A stretch of DNA of 64,000 nucleotides from an uncultured Bryobacteraceae bacterium (GCA_938027685.1 CALJAM010000008.1:62001-126000); one strand, 5' to 3'. Shown: positions 35,701-44,071, numbered from the stretch's first letter. Notes: a model not told the origin generated them from the letters alone. Numbers and translations: made by a program.

Positions 35701-36141
35701 CGGAATGCGTACCGTGCCCCGGAAGGCCGAAGCCCGGGCCTCGGCGAAGCGCGAGCTGAGGCGTGAAGGCGACGGCTGGAGGGGGCGAGCGCCCGCGCGG
35801 CGGGACGGCTCCGGCACGCGCGGCCCGGCGCTCGTGTGCGTGAAGGAAGGAGCGACCTCCGGCTCGGCCGAGGTCCGCGGCGGAGTGGTTTCGAAGACGG
35901 GCGGCTGTGGGGCCGCTTCCGCTACCGACTCCCGCGGCGGCACAGCGGTAGGCTTCGCTTCGGGCTCTTGTGAAGGCGCGGTTTCGCGGGACTTTCGTGC
36001 CGTAGGGGACGCCTCCATGAGCCGTCGCAACGCCTGCTTCGCAAGCTCGTTGTAGCGCTCCCTGTGCTCGTCCGAGCAAAAATCGGGGTCCTTGAGCCGC
36101 CGGGTAATTGGAATCGGCTTGCCGCAATAATGACAGGGCAT
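32758..36141 (-). CDS. Giant zinc-ribbon / disordered / single-TM / LamG-like protein
   Basis: About 1,127 residues. N-terminus: MPCHYCGKPIPITRR then DFCSDEHRERYNELAKQ, a CxxC plus Cys-x4-His zinc-ribbon-like finger. Residues ~45-890 are low complexity, rich in Ala, Pro, Arg and Ser, with no visible fold. Then one membrane helix (AAFGTLLLGLWLLVWVVAGD), and a C-terminal extracytoplasmic domain of ~190 residues (SFQGGFAAWMGQADWS ... DYQLEFLGQMGSKGLGWVYR ... GVGFFAEPGDRAQLYWVRLT) that resembles concanavalin-like/3-keto-disaccharide-hydrolase (DUF1080) folds. ATG 36141 rather than 36168 is chosen because the -10 TATAAT lies at 36167-36172. The zinc finger would be cytoplasmic. Confidence 0.8.
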   Translation of the reverse strand: MPCHYCGKPIPITRRLKDPDFCSDEHRERYNELAKQALRRLMEASPTARKSRETAPSQEPEAKPTAVPPRESVAEAAPQPPVFETTPPRTSAEPEVAPSFTHTSAGPRVPEPSRRAGARPLQPSPSRLSSRFAEARASAFRGTVRIPRHRGGLVTIHRLPYAVELTLPPPGAVAREYESRACAARWTPLQARFPSSLGAPGSPVTVAQAGTVALNPGGPFASVMAALSAQPRIATRRPWLPHTAPPQTRTALGLALPLPVAIPGPRRYAAAEVSGMALPLGTTQGPLLGVVRSPQLRASATALSPAGPRDVRAAPRDSGAGESGSGPARPSLPLQPLRPMLPATTFPRPIAALARAEMRELSPTPIQAVAEASEAVARSLGPSVWSRPKRAAGLAAARLGLAPVLPVFPAAAKSAAQGREATGRLRSPALACPTSSLIAAGSLPAAGCLVPAVTRPAGVLSLGASGGTALSVSIFLPDYTPTPALHRPELAQAPPLALTTVGRPAAKTAVEKGGAWAFPTGSVDLSISATTTVGIAARLPVAPLTLRSLGRALPGAVAEPIPATFRCPAFEVHVPRAEFRPRVGALPWAELARLSLPPIAPWGADFGQPPTERAFRPAAFSTRAVSRVSVPVPRAGLSRAPEIRPAPPGAIARSPEDKAEAWTAGAAGFGPRIRLPQPACTLRRPVAPAARACLAGTEPEPAKPPVAMDIGTWRWQVGPPRLPNVATAPVTAVGAVAIAEAKRGRELEPLRNLALPAAASVASPAIKLLLTASPLTVARAWTQPPAAAPLREPKVAPVRDPRLEQGRASFTPAGPGPVLRASGLSAAAVHSFVRFPPRNPAPAPRRGRAQGIAAAQAPRWRTRTRMPIARLSLITVSFEAPPVPPVWLQLLNVWRGLPAFLRVTAAFGTLLLGLWLLVWVVAGDAIGAQLEKRAAIRLEESFQGGFAAWMGQADWSESWKRSPAGYVEIGRLALWRPSRRLSDYQLEFLGQMGSKGLGWVYRAADLQNHYAMRLTVLKPGPLPTLALIRTTVVAGKEQQRVQIPVRARIQQNAPVRVRMLVRGDGFTTWIADQLADYWRDDRFHEGGVGFFAEPGDRAQLYWVRLTHQDDFLGKLCAYLAPSQREGN

Positions 36142-36166
36142 GGAGCCGTGCGCCGCTCTCCGGAAC

Positions 36167-36195
36167 ATTATAAGGACATACTTGAAGCTTTTCCA
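36167..36195 (-). promoter_or_regulatory. Sigma-70-type promoter of the giant protein/TPR operon
   Basis: On the minus strand TGGAAA (36190-36195), 17 bases, TATAAT (36167-36172). The start would be near 36160 and the leader about 19 bases to ATG 36141. Confidence 0.6.
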
Positions 36196-36454
36196 GCAGT
36201 AATTCGCCGTATCGGACCGCTGACCGGTAACGTATCCGTACCATATCCGCGTCTGGTTCCTGATTTAGTTGCGTTCGGGCGAACGACGGCCGCTGGAATC
36301 GCCGCACGAGGCGATAGCGCCTGCAGCCCGTGAGCACGGATCGCCCCGGAGCGATCCGCGCCCATGAGAAGACGCGCATCCGCGTGCGGACCCTAAGCTC
36401 GGGCGAGTCATGGACGGTTTCTGAGCGCCCGCGCCGCTAAGGGCGCAAGCTGCA

Positions 36455-36463
36455 TGTTATGCT
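36455..36463 (+). promoter_or_regulatory. Extended -10 of rimO
   Basis: TG-T-TATGCT, an extended -10 with weak hexamer, ends 33 bases before TTG 36496. No clear -35. Confidence 0.35.
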
Positions 36464-36495
36464 GAGTACTGGACCGCCTGCCGCAGGAATCAGCC

Positions 36496-37884
36496 TTGAA
36501 AATCGGCTTCGTCAGTCTGGGTTGTCCGAAAAACCTCGTCGACAGCGAAGTTATGATGGGCCGCCTCGTGGAGCGCGGCCATCAGATCGTCTCCGACGCC
36601 GGGCAAGCGGACGTTCTCGTGGTCAACACCTGTGCCTTCATCGAACCGGCTTGCCAGGAATCGGTGAACGCCATTCTGGAGATGGCCGATTATAAGCGGA
36701 GCGGTTGCGTCCAGCGTCTCATCGTGACGGGTTGCCTCGTCGAGCGTTACCGCGATGAGATTCGCCGCGAGATACCCGAGGTCGACGCCGTTCTCGATAC
36801 CAACCAGGTCGAGCAGATCGTCGCAGCGTGCGAGGGACGGCAAGCGGCGCCGTCTCAGACGCCCTATCTTTACGACGAACACGCTCCCCGTTTGCAGGCC
36901 ACGCCCGCGCATTACGCCTATGTGAAAATCGCCGAAGGGTGCGATCACACTTGCTCGTTCTGCATCATTCCCCGGTTACGCGGGCGCTACCGCAGCCGAC
37001 GCCCGGAATCGGTGCAAGCAGAAGTGGCCTCCCTGCTGGCGCGGGGCGTGCGGGAGATCATTCTGGTTGCGCAGGATTCGACGGGCTACGGCGAGGACCT
37101 CGGCCTTCGCGACGGGTTGGCCCTGCTGCTCGAGCGACTGGCGCAATTGCCCGCCGAGCGCGAATACTGGATTCGCTTCCTTTACGCGTACCCGAATCGG
37201 GTAACTCAGCGCCTGCTCGAGGTAATGGCCGCCCACTCCAGGATCGTGCCGTACCTGGACCTGCCCCTGCAACACGCCAGCGCGGCGGTTCTCAAGCGCA
37301 TGCGCCGCGGCGGTTCGGCAGAGCGCTTTCTGCGCCTGATCGAGCGTGTGCGCCGCACGGTGCCGGAGATCGCACTGCGTAGCACCTTCATCGTCGGGTT
37401 CCCCGGCGAAACCGAACGGGATTTCGAAGAGCTCTGTCGCTTTCTGGAAGCGGCGCGCTTCCAGCACGTGGGTGTATTCGGCTATTCGGACGAGGAGTGT
37501 GCGCCCAGCTTCCGGCTCACGGGCAAGGTGGATCGCCGCACCATTTACAACCGCAAGCGCAGGTTGATGGCGATCCAACGCAAGATCTCGCGAGCCTGGA
37601 ACCGCATTCTGGTGGGACGCGAGCTGCCCGTATTGGTCGAGGGCCCCTCGCCCGAAAGCGACCTGCTGTGGCAGGGACGGCTGGCCACACAAGCGCCCGA
37701 AATCGACGGAGTATGCCTGATCAACGACGTCGAAGGTCCGTTGCCCGCGAGGGGCCAGATCCGACCGCTGCGGATTACGCGCGCACACGACTACGACCTG
37801 GTAGGCACGCTGCTGGCCCCGGAGCCCCGCCAACAGCAACCGCAGCGCCAGGCCTGGCCTGAACTGGTCCACATCGCGCGATGA
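36496..37884 (+). CDS. rimO: Ribosomal protein S12 methylthiotransferase RimO
   Basis: A 462-residue radical-SAM methylthiotransferase that modifies an Asp of ribosomal protein S12. N-terminal UPF0004 domain with SLGCPKNLVDSE, VVNTCAFIEPA and VTGCLVERY cysteines; radical SAM motif EGCDHTCSFCIIP near residue 150 (CxxxCxxC); C-terminal TRAM domain (LPVLVEGPSPESDLLWQGR). The usual RimO family signature is intact. TTG start at 36496; no ATG precedes the conserved KIGFVSLGC. It leads the rimO-yacG-pgpA string with overlapping genes. Confidence 0.94.
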   Translation: MKIGFVSLGCPKNLVDSEVMMGRLVERGHQIVSDAGQADVLVVNTCAFIEPACQESVNAILEMADYKRSGCVQRLIVTGCLVERYRDEIRREIPEVDAVLDTNQVEQIVAACEGRQAAPSQTPYLYDEHAPRLQATPAHYAYVKIAEGCDHTCSFCIIPRLRGRYRSRRPESVQAEVASLLARGVREIILVAQDSTGYGEDLGLRDGLALLLERLAQLPAEREYWIRFLYAYPNRVTQRLLEVMAAHSRIVPYLDLPLQHASAAVLKRMRRGGSAERFLRLIERVRRTVPEIALRSTFIVGFPGETERDFEELCRFLEAARFQHVGVFGYSDEECAPSFRLTGKVDRRTIYNRKRRLMAIQRKISRAWNRILVGRELPVLVEGPSPESDLLWQGRLATQAPEIDGVCLINDVEGPLPARGQIRPLRITRAHDYDLVGTLLAPEPRQQQPQRQAWPELVHIAR

Positions 37885-38075
37885 AGTGCCCGATCTGCAA
37901 GAAGCCGGTGGCGTTCGGAGACCCCTACATGCCTTTCTGCAGCGAGCGTTGCAAACTCATCGACTTAGGCAACTGGCTGGACGAACGGTACGTGATCTCG
38001 ACTCCGTTGGCCCCGGAGGAAACTGTGGAGCGAGCAGGTGCGGTAGGCGATGAGGCAGATGGCCAATCTGAGTAA
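37881..38075 (+). CDS. yacG: DNA gyrase inhibitor-like zinc protein YacG
   Basis: A 64-residue protein with four zinc-binding cysteines (CPICKK ... FCSERCKLIDLGNW) typical of YacG, which in E. coli binds GyrB and inhibits gyrase. ATG 37881 overlaps the rimO stop (ATGA). The LIDLGNWLDERY segment after the zinc ribbon is also family-typical. Confidence 0.9.
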   Translation: MKCPICKKPVAFGDPYMPFCSERCKLIDLGNWLDERYVISTPLAPEETVERAGAVGDEADGQSE

Positions 38076-38541
38076 AGCCCCGCCGGCGGCGCGCTGGCTG
38101 GCCACCTGGTTCGGCTGCGGGTACGCCCCGAAGGCGCCGGGAACCGCGGCCTCGGCCTGCGCGACCGTGTTGGCCTGGTTGCTGGCGCGTTATGCAGCCT
38201 GGCAGCCGTGGCATTTCGCCGTGCTCGCGGGGGTCTGCCTTCCGCCGGCAGTCTGGGCCGCCAGCCGCGAGGCGGAGTCGAGGGGCCAGCGGGATCCCAG
38301 GCAGGTGGTGGTCGATGAAGTGCTCGGCCAGTGGGTGGCCCTGGCTGGCGCCGTGCGACTCGAAGGCGCTGTCTGGCCGGCCGTCTTCCTGCTGTTCCGG
38401 TTTTTTGATATCGTCAAACCAGTGCCCGTCAAACAGGCCGAGACCTTGCCCCGCGGGATCGGCATCGTGGCCGACGACGTTGTCGCCGGCCTCTACGCGG
38501 CGCTTGTTTTGCAACTGGCAGGATGTTTCAATCTTTATTGA
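38050..38541 (+). CDS. pgpA: Phosphatidylglycerophosphatase A
   Basis: A 163-residue membrane enzyme that dephosphorylates phosphatidylglycerol phosphate. WFGCGYAPKAPGTAAS near the N-terminus and DPRQVVVDEVLGQWVAL carry the family active-site residues, followed by FRFFDIVKPVPVKQAE and GIGIVADDVVAGLYAAL; four membrane helices. ATG 38050 overlaps yacG by 26 bases; MANLSK at 38059 is an alternative start. Confidence 0.92.
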   Translation: MRQMANLSKAPPAARWLATWFGCGYAPKAPGTAASACATVLAWLLARYAAWQPWHFAVLAGVCLPPAVWAASREAESRGQRDPRQVVVDEVLGQWVALAGAVRLEGAVWPAVFLLFRFFDIVKPVPVKQAETLPRGIGIVADDVVAGLYAALVLQLAGCFNLY

Positions 38542-38543
38542 CA

Positions 38544-39575
38544 ATGGCATCTAGAAAGAACACAGAGGGCAGACCGCAGATCACCGAGGTCAACCCTTCC
38601 GCGGCGATCGCCGGCGGAGAGCTCCACATCCGCGGCAAGAACCTGGCCCGCGCCGAACAGCGACCTCAGGTGCGTTTTGGCGACGTCGCAGCGCCCGTGA
38701 TCATCGGTTCGGAGTCCCTCATCATTGCGCGCGTGCCCGAAGGCGCGGCCGTGGGCGAACTGATCGTGGAGAACGGCGAAGCGGCCAGCGCGCCGTGGAC
38801 CTGCGAAATCGGCATCCAGATCGCCGACGGCGTGCATCCGGTGGCCAATCCCGTGGTGGATCGCGTCGGCAACATCTACACGACCTTCAGCGGCTCGCGC
38901 GGTCAGAAAACGCCGGTCTCCGTCTACAAGTTGGATCTGAATTGCCGACTCAAGCCCTTCCTGTCCGATCTGATGAACGCCACCGGCCTAGCGATGGATC
39001 GCGACGGGCTGCTCTACATCTCCAGCCGGTACGACGGCATGGTGTACCAAGCCACCGAGTCGGGGAACATGTCGGTCTACGTGGAGGGCATGGGCGTGGC
39101 CACCGGGTTGGCCTTCGACGACGAAGGCAGCCTCTACGTGGGTGACCGACAGGGGACGATTTTCAAGATCAGTCCCTCGCGGCAGATCTATGTTTTCGCC
39201 ACGCTGGAGCCTTCGATCTCCGCTTACCATCTGGCCTTCGGACCGGATCGCTATCTTTATGTGACCGGCCCGACGACCTCCAGCTTCGATTGCGTGTACC
39301 GGATTTCGCCGGCCGGCGATGTCGAGGTCTTCTACCGCGGGCTGGGGCGCCCCCAGGGATTGGCCTTCGACGCCGAGGGCCGTCTGTACGTAGCCGCTTC
39401 CATCGGAGGCCGCAAGGGCGTCGTACGCATCACACCGGACCGCAAGGCGGAGCTGTTTCTCTCGGGTCCCAATATCGTCGGGCTCGCCTTCACGCCCTCG
39501 CGATCGCTCATCCTGGCCACCAACAGCGCGCTCTATCGCGTCGACGTGGGCATCAAGGGCCTGCCGCTCTTCTGA
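38544..39575 (+). CDS. IPT/TIG plus NHL/SMP-30 beta-propeller protein
   Basis: About 343 residues. An N-terminal IPT/TIG immunoglobulin-like domain (VNPSAAIAGGELHIRGKNL ... VRFGDVAAPVIIGSE) is followed by a six-bladed-type propeller with repeated units such as GLAMDRDGLLYISSRYDG, GLAFDDEGSLYVGDRQGT, HLAFGPDRYLYVTGPT and GLAFDAEGRLYVAASIGG. No clear signal peptide. ATG 38544 follows the pgpA stop by two bases; ATG 38523 (MFQSLLT) is an alternative overlapping pgpA. Position between pgpA and cinA is a string I associate with Acidobacteria. Function unknown. Confidence 0.82.
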   Translation: MASRKNTEGRPQITEVNPSAAIAGGELHIRGKNLARAEQRPQVRFGDVAAPVIIGSESLIIARVPEGAAVGELIVENGEAASAPWTCEIGIQIADGVHPVANPVVDRVGNIYTTFSGSRGQKTPVSVYKLDLNCRLKPFLSDLMNATGLAMDRDGLLYISSRYDGMVYQATESGNMSVYVEGMGVATGLAFDDEGSLYVGDRQGTIFKISPSRQIYVFATLEPSISAYHLAFGPDRYLYVTGPTTSSFDCVYRISPAGDVEVFYRGLGRPQGLAFDAEGRLYVAASIGGRKGVVRITPDRKAELFLSGPNIVGLAFTPSRSLILATNSALYRVDVGIKGLPLF

Positions 39576-39578
39576 GCG

Positions 39579-40841
39579 ATGGACGCGGAAATCATTGCTG
39601 TCGGTTCGGAGCTACTCACACCCGAACGCATCGATACGAACTCGTTGTGGCTGACCGCGCAACTCAATGAGCTGGGCATCGAGGTCGTGGCCAAGATGGT
39701 CATCGGCGACGATCGCCGGCGGCTGGCGGAGGCGGTGCGGGCAGCGTGGGAGCGCTCGCCGCTGCTGCTGGTCACGGGCGGACTCGGCCCGACCGAGGAT
39801 GACGTCACGCGCGAGGCTGTCGCGGATGCCCTGGGCCGCGAGCTCGTCTTCCAACCCGAGATTCTCGCCGCGATCGAAGAGCGGTTTCGCCGCGCCGGCC
39901 GCGTGATGGCGGAAATCAATCGCCGCCAGGCGTACGTGATCCAGGGCGCGGAAGTATTGCCGAACGGGGTCGGCACTGCGCCGGGCCAGTGGATCCGCGA
40001 GCAGCGCCGCGCCGTCGTCCTCCTGCCCGGTCCTCCAGGCGAGCTGAAGCCCATGTTCACCGATCAAGTGCGGCCGCGGCTGCGCGCCCTGGGGCCTCCT
40101 CTGGCCATCCGCACGCTCACGTTTCGCGTGGCCGGCATCGCCGAATCCGATCTCGACCAGCGCATCGCGCCCATCTACAAACGCTACGCAGACCTCGCCA
40201 CCACGGTGTTGGCCGCCCCGGGCGACATTCAGGTCCACCTGCGGGCGCGATGTGAAGAGGAAGCCAAGGCGCAATCCCTGGTCGAGGAAGCCGGGCGCCA
40301 GATCGAGGCCGTCCTCGGCGACCGCATCTACTCGAACGGCGAACCCATGGAAGTCGTGCTCGGCCGGCTGCTGGCCGAGCGCCGTGCCACAGTGGCCGTC
40401 GCCGAAAGCTGCACCGGCGGCTTGCTTGCCCAAAGGATTACTTCCGTGCCGGGCAGTTCAGCGTATTTCGTGGGCGGTTTTCTGGTGTACACGGACGCGC
40501 TGAAGAGCGCGCTGGCCGGTGTGCCTCAGCACCTGCTACGAGAGCACGGGGCGGTCAGCGAACCGGTGGCGCGGGCGCTGGCCGAAGGGACGCGCGCTCG
40601 CACAGCGGCCACTTACGCCCTGGCGGTAACCGGCGTCGCCGGGCCCGGCGGCGGCACCGAATCCACGCCCGTGGGCACCGTCTTCATCGCGCTGGCCGGT
40701 TCGGAAGGGGCTCTGGCGCGCAAGTTCCGTTTCCTGGGTGATCGCGAGCGCGTGCGCGCTTTCGCCGCCCAGACGGCCATGGACATGCTGCGGCGACAGC
40801 TGCTCGGATTGCCGCAGCTTCCCGGCGTGGCTCCGAGCTGA
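39579..40841 (+). CDS. cinA: CinA family nicotinamide-nucleotide amidohydrolase
   Basis: A 420-residue CinA. N-terminal molybdopterin-binding-like domain (EIIAVGSELLTPERIDTN, VTGGLGPTEDDVTREAV, VVLLPGPPGELKPMF), middle linker, and C-terminal deamidase domain with VAVAESCTGGLLAQ, SSAYFVGGFLVYTDALK and AVTGVAGPGGGTESTPVGT. The family recycles nicotinamide mononucleotide in the pyridine-nucleotide cycle. Starts 3 bases after the preceding stop. Confidence 0.93.
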   Translation: MDAEIIAVGSELLTPERIDTNSLWLTAQLNELGIEVVAKMVIGDDRRRLAEAVRAAWERSPLLLVTGGLGPTEDDVTREAVADALGRELVFQPEILAAIEERFRRAGRVMAEINRRQAYVIQGAEVLPNGVGTAPGQWIREQRRAVVLLPGPPGELKPMFTDQVRPRLRALGPPLAIRTLTFRVAGIAESDLDQRIAPIYKRYADLATTVLAAPGDIQVHLRARCEEEAKAQSLVEEAGRQIEAVLGDRIYSNGEPMEVVLGRLLAERRATVAVAESCTGGLLAQRITSVPGSSAYFVGGFLVYTDALKSALAGVPQHLLREHGAVSEPVARALAEGTRARTAATYALAVTGVAGPGGGTESTPVGTVFIALAGSEGALARKFRFLGDRERVRAFAAQTAMDMLRRQLLGLPQLPGVAPS

Positions 40842-41395
40842 GCCCGGCTCTGTTCGGCAGTTTCGCTCCAGCGGGACGCCTCCGCTTCCGCCCAAACTCT
40901 TCTTGGGCGAATGCCACTCGTCTTCTTCGGCGACCGCCGCTCCTCCCCCGGGTAGGGCTGCGCGAGGCCACGAGCGCGAGTGGGCAAGGCCTATGATGCC
41001 CCGGCAGCCCCCGGTGGTTGCTGGTCGCCGCCCGGCCACCGGCCGGGTTTCAGCAATACGCGCACTCGGCCCGCGCCGTGCAGTTGCACCAGCCTTCGAG
41101 CGGGACCTTCCGCAACGGGGAGGCACCCTCGCTGCTTCATGCCTTTTCATGCGCCTTGTGCGCCATAGGCGGAGAAAATTTAACGGGACGCAGACCCGTC
41201 GGACATCCCCTCAGGCATGATCCCGAATTACCCGCAAAGGCGCAACGCCTAAGCGATCCACGGGCTCGCTGTGCAGGAGCCACCCCAAGTTTCAGCTCGA
41301 GCCCGAGTTCGGGCGCGACGGCGCCAGCGGGCGAGCACCGTTGAGGACTATTCTGCCGGCCCTCCTCGGCTGCGGCGCGGTCGCCGGAGGCGGCC
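40842..41395. other. Intergenic region between convergent cinA and flgL
   Basis: About 550 bases without a supported gene. A 7-bp hairpin (CGCCCAA ... TTGGGCG, 40889-40909) lies ~50 bases after cinA but lacks a T-run. Three small stems cluster at about 41180-41270 (ACGGG...CCCGT, AGGCG-CAA-CGCCT, AGCGA...TCGCT). A TATGAT at 40992-40997 has no -35. Reading frames here look like chance. Confidence 0.45.
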
Positions 41396-42343
41396 TCAAC
41401 CCAGGTAATCGAAGAGGCTCCCGCGCCGCAGATTGGCCCGAGCCGCCAGCGCCGCCTGCTGATGCATGGTGGCCTGGCTGAGCGCCAGCGCGACTTCCAC
41501 CAGATCCGCGTCGCGCAGCACGCTGAGCAGATTCTGCTCGCGCACCTCGATGCGCACCGCGAAGGCGGTCGCTTCTTCGATCTTGTTCTGCACCGCGCCG
41601 TAGAAGCCGAGCTGCACGTTCAGATGGGCATGCGCGTTGCGCAGCGCTGCGAGGGCCTGCTCGATGGCGGCCGTTTGGGCGGCGAATTGCTCCTGGTAGC
41701 CGGGCTCGCCCGGGGCCGCTGCGGGTCCGTTCTCAAGCGCCACTCTGAGGGCGTTCAGCGCAGCGAAGGCGCTTGCCTCCGGGTCGTCGAAGATTTCGGC
41801 GCCGCTGCGGGCCACGCGGAACCGAGTGCCGGCCGGGTGCATCACTTCGCGCGTCGAGGAAGCGCCCTGATATGGGCTCACTCCGTTCGGCGCATCGAGA
41901 TCCAGCGTGTAAGGCGCCGTCTGATCCTGATCCCCGCTGAACAGGTACCGGCCTTCGGCCTGCGTGGCGGCCAGCGCCACCATCTGTTCGAGCAGGGCGC
42001 GCACCTCCGTGCCAAGCATTTCACGAGTGGCAGGCGTCTGCGTGGCATTAGCGCCTTGAACGCCCAGCTGCAGCGCCCGCTCGAGCACCTTCACGGCGGA
42101 CTGCAGCGCCTTTTCGGCGGTATCGACCTCGGCTTTGACACGGCCCAGATTCAGCCGGAGCTGCACGGTCAGGTCCAGACGCGCGCGCACGACGAGGATC
42201 TCGCCCACCTGATCGGGCGCGTCCGAGGGGCTGGCCACGCGCAACCCGGAACTGACCTGCCGCTGAAGGCGGTCGATGCGCTGCTGGAGCCTTTCGAGAT
42301 CCGCCAGGAAGCGTTCGCCCAGGTTGTCAATCGCGCGTATCAT
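41396..42343 (-). CDS. flgL: Flagellar hook-filament junction protein FlgL
   Basis: A 315-residue flagellin-like protein. The N-terminal D0/D1 helices (LERLQQRIDRLQRQVSSGLRVASPSDAPDQ) and the C-terminal helices (QNLLSVLRDADLVEVALALS ... AALAARANLRRGSLFDYLG) match hook-associated protein 3. The middle domain contains GRYLFSGDQDQTAPY. It is the last gene of flgMNKL, 12 bases after flgK. Confidence 0.9.
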   Translation of the reverse strand: MIRAIDNLGERFLADLERLQQRIDRLQRQVSSGLRVASPSDAPDQVGEILVVRARLDLTVQLRLNLGRVKAEVDTAEKALQSAVKVLERALQLGVQGANATQTPATREMLGTEVRALLEQMVALAATQAEGRYLFSGDQDQTAPYTLDLDAPNGVSPYQGASSTREVMHPAGTRFRVARSGAEIFDDPEASAFAALNALRVALENGPAAAPGEPGYQEQFAAQTAAIEQALAALRNAHAHLNVQLGFYGAVQNKIEEATAFAVRIEVREQNLLSVLRDADLVEVALALSQATMHQQAALAARANLRRGSLFDYLG

Positions 42344-42355
42344 CCCGTGTCGGCC

Positions 42356-43714
42356 TTAGCGCACCATCCCGATGACGGTCTCCAACAGTTCGTCAATGGC
42401 TCTTATCATTCGGGCGGCCGCCTCGTAGGCACGCTGGAACCGCACCAGGTTGACGGCCTCTTCGTCGAGGGAGACGGCTTGCGCCTGTTCGCGCAGCCAC
42501 TGGGTCTGAAGCAGCATCTGCTTTTGCTGCTCGGCCCCTTCGCGTGCGTCCTCCAGTGCGCTGCCCACTCGGCGGGCAATCCAGCCGTAAAAGCCCATGA
42601 AGCTGAAGCCGTCCAGCTCGGCGGACTCGGCCAAGGCCGCCAGCGCCAGCGCGTTGCCGTTTCCGCCCGGAGCGTCGGGCGCGGCCGCCGCCAGTTGGTC
42701 CGGGCTGATCTGGGTCACCCGCAAAGTCGAGGCCGCCAGCTCGGGCGAATCGTATGCGAAAAGCGGGGCCCCGGGCTGTCCGTTGCGATCGATCCCTCCG
42801 GCCAGGACCTCGTTGATGCGGTCCGCCAAACCCGCCGCCAGCCGGTTCACGCCGGCCGTGAGCTCCGGCAACACGCGGTTGCGAAAATCGAGGATCGCGC
42901 CCAGCCGTCCCTGGGTGACCTGTCCTGTGATGTCGCGGCCTGCGAAGTCCAGGATGCGCGCCTGCGCGCTGGAGACGTCCGCCGCGATCTCGAACTGCTC
43001 CTCGCCTACCAACAGCGGCGTCTGCCCTCCGAGCAAAATCGTCACCGAACCGTCTTCCTGCCGGATGGCGGTGAAATCGGCGACCTGCGCCAGCTCCTCC
43101 AGCAGAGCGTGCAGCCGCGCGTCCAGCGAAGGATCCTGCAGGTTACGAATGTCCTGCCGGTAGAGTACGTTGAGCTCGCGAATCTGAGCGACCGTCCGGT
43201 TGATCTGCGCGGTCTCGTTCTGGATGCGGCTTGAGGTCTGATAAAAGATCTGGGTCAAGGCGGAGGCGGTTTCGCGAAAACGGTCCGCCAGCTCGCGGGC
43301 GCGCTCCAGGATCGCCTGGCGGGAAACGGTGTCGTTGGGGGCAACCGTCCAGGCCGAAAAAGCCTCGAACAGCGCAGTGATCGCTTTCGGCAGTCCCATC
43401 TGGCCGGAGACGTCGAACAATCCCTCGATTCGGCTCAGTTGGGCGGCCGTTTCCTCGGCTCTCGCCCATGCCCACTGGCGGGCGCGCACGGCCTGCTCGG
43501 CGTACTGCTGTCGGGCGCTTTCGATCCGCTCGGCGCGAACCCCGCCCGGAAATCCGAGATCGGGCTGGAAAGGCAGGGCCTCCAGGTAAAGCCGCTGCTT
43601 GGCAAAGCCGGGAGTCAGGGCGTTTGCCACGTTGTTTTGCACGACGGTCAGGGCCTTCTCGAAGGCCCTCAGCGCGCCCGCCGTGGCGCCCAGTGAAGAT
43701 AGGAAGCCCGCCAT
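42356..43714 (-). CDS. flgK: Flagellar hook-associated protein FlgK
   Basis: A 452-residue HAP1, at the short end for the family. N-terminus LRAFEKALTVVQNNVANALT and GFAKQRLYLEALPF, and the C-terminus LDEEAVNLVRFQRAYEAAAR, are the family-defining termini; NDTVSRQAILERARELADRF lies in the helical region. It forms the hook-filament junction. The gap to flgN is about 9 bases. Confidence 0.92.
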   Translation of the reverse strand: MAGFLSSLGATAGALRAFEKALTVVQNNVANALTPGFAKQRLYLEALPFQPDLGFPGGVRAERIESARQQYAEQAVRARQWAWARAEETAAQLSRIEGLFDVSGQMGLPKAITALFEAFSAWTVAPNDTVSRQAILERARELADRFRETASALTQIFYQTSSRIQNETAQINRTVAQIRELNVLYRQDIRNLQDPSLDARLHALLEELAQVADFTAIRQEDGSVTILLGGQTPLLVGEEQFEIAADVSSAQARILDFAGRDITGQVTQGRLGAILDFRNRVLPELTAGVNRLAAGLADRINEVLAGGIDRNGQPGAPLFAYDSPELAASTLRVTQISPDQLAAAAPDAPGGNGNALALAALAESAELDGFSFMGFYGWIARRVGSALEDAREGAEQQKQMLLQTQWLREQAQAVSLDEEAVNLVRFQRAYEAAARMIRAIDELLETVIGMVR

Positions 43715-43723
43715 CGCGCCTCC

Positions 43724-44071
43724 TCAGCCCTCGATGACGACGCTGGGCGCCGATTCCAGCGCGGCCGGCTGCCCCTGGGCCGTGTAACCTCCCGTCATGA
43801 CGCTCAACCAGCGAGCCCAGCCCGACTGCAACGTCTCCGCATTCGTGAGCAGGAGCTCGGCGAGTCTCGTCAACCGCCGCAGTTCACGGAGAATTGGGGG
43901 CTGCGGCGCGCACGGCGCCGGGGCGGCGCCCGCGAATTCCCGCAGGCAACTCTCCGCGCGTTCGAGTTCGGCCGCCGCCTCTTCGAGCGCCTCCGGGCAG
44001 GGGGTCAACAAGCGCCGGCAGGCCCGCTCCAGGCGCAACACGACTTCCTCACACGGCGGCGTCGGGGCCAT
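43724..44071 (-). CDS. flgN: FlgN-like flagellar export chaperone
   Basis: A 115-residue, mostly helical acidic protein with a Pro/Cys-rich interruption, ending in MTGGYTAQGQPAALE, the form seen at the C-terminus of FlgN chaperones (YxxxG). It would escort FlgK and FlgL, which directly follow. ATG 44071 shares a base with the flgM stop (TGATG), so translation is coupled. Confidence 0.75.
   Translation of the reverse strand: MAPTPPCEEVVLRLERACRRLLTPCPEALEEAAAELERAESCLREFAGAAPAPCAPQPPILRELRRLTRLAELLLTNAETLQSGWARWLSVMTGGYTAQGQPAALESAPSVVIEG

Larger units (their letters stand above)
36142..36495. other. Intergenic region between divergent giant protein and rimO
   Basis: About 350 bases with no supported gene. 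It holds the minus-strand promoter at 36167-36195 and, on the plus strand, an extended -10 (TGTTATGCT, with TATGCT at 36458-36463) about 33 bases before the rimO start. Confidence 0.5.

Noticed and set aside
36142-36168. ATG 36168 as start of the giant protein
   Set aside because: It overlaps the TATAAT -10 at 36167-36172, so it should be upstream of the transcript start.
40992-40997. TATGAT as a promoter for an RNA in the cinA-flgL gap
   Set aside because: No -35 and no clear downstream unit.
41462-43234. 590-codon plus-strand frame
   Set aside because: Antisense shadow of flgL and flgK, which are recognised by clear terminal motifs.
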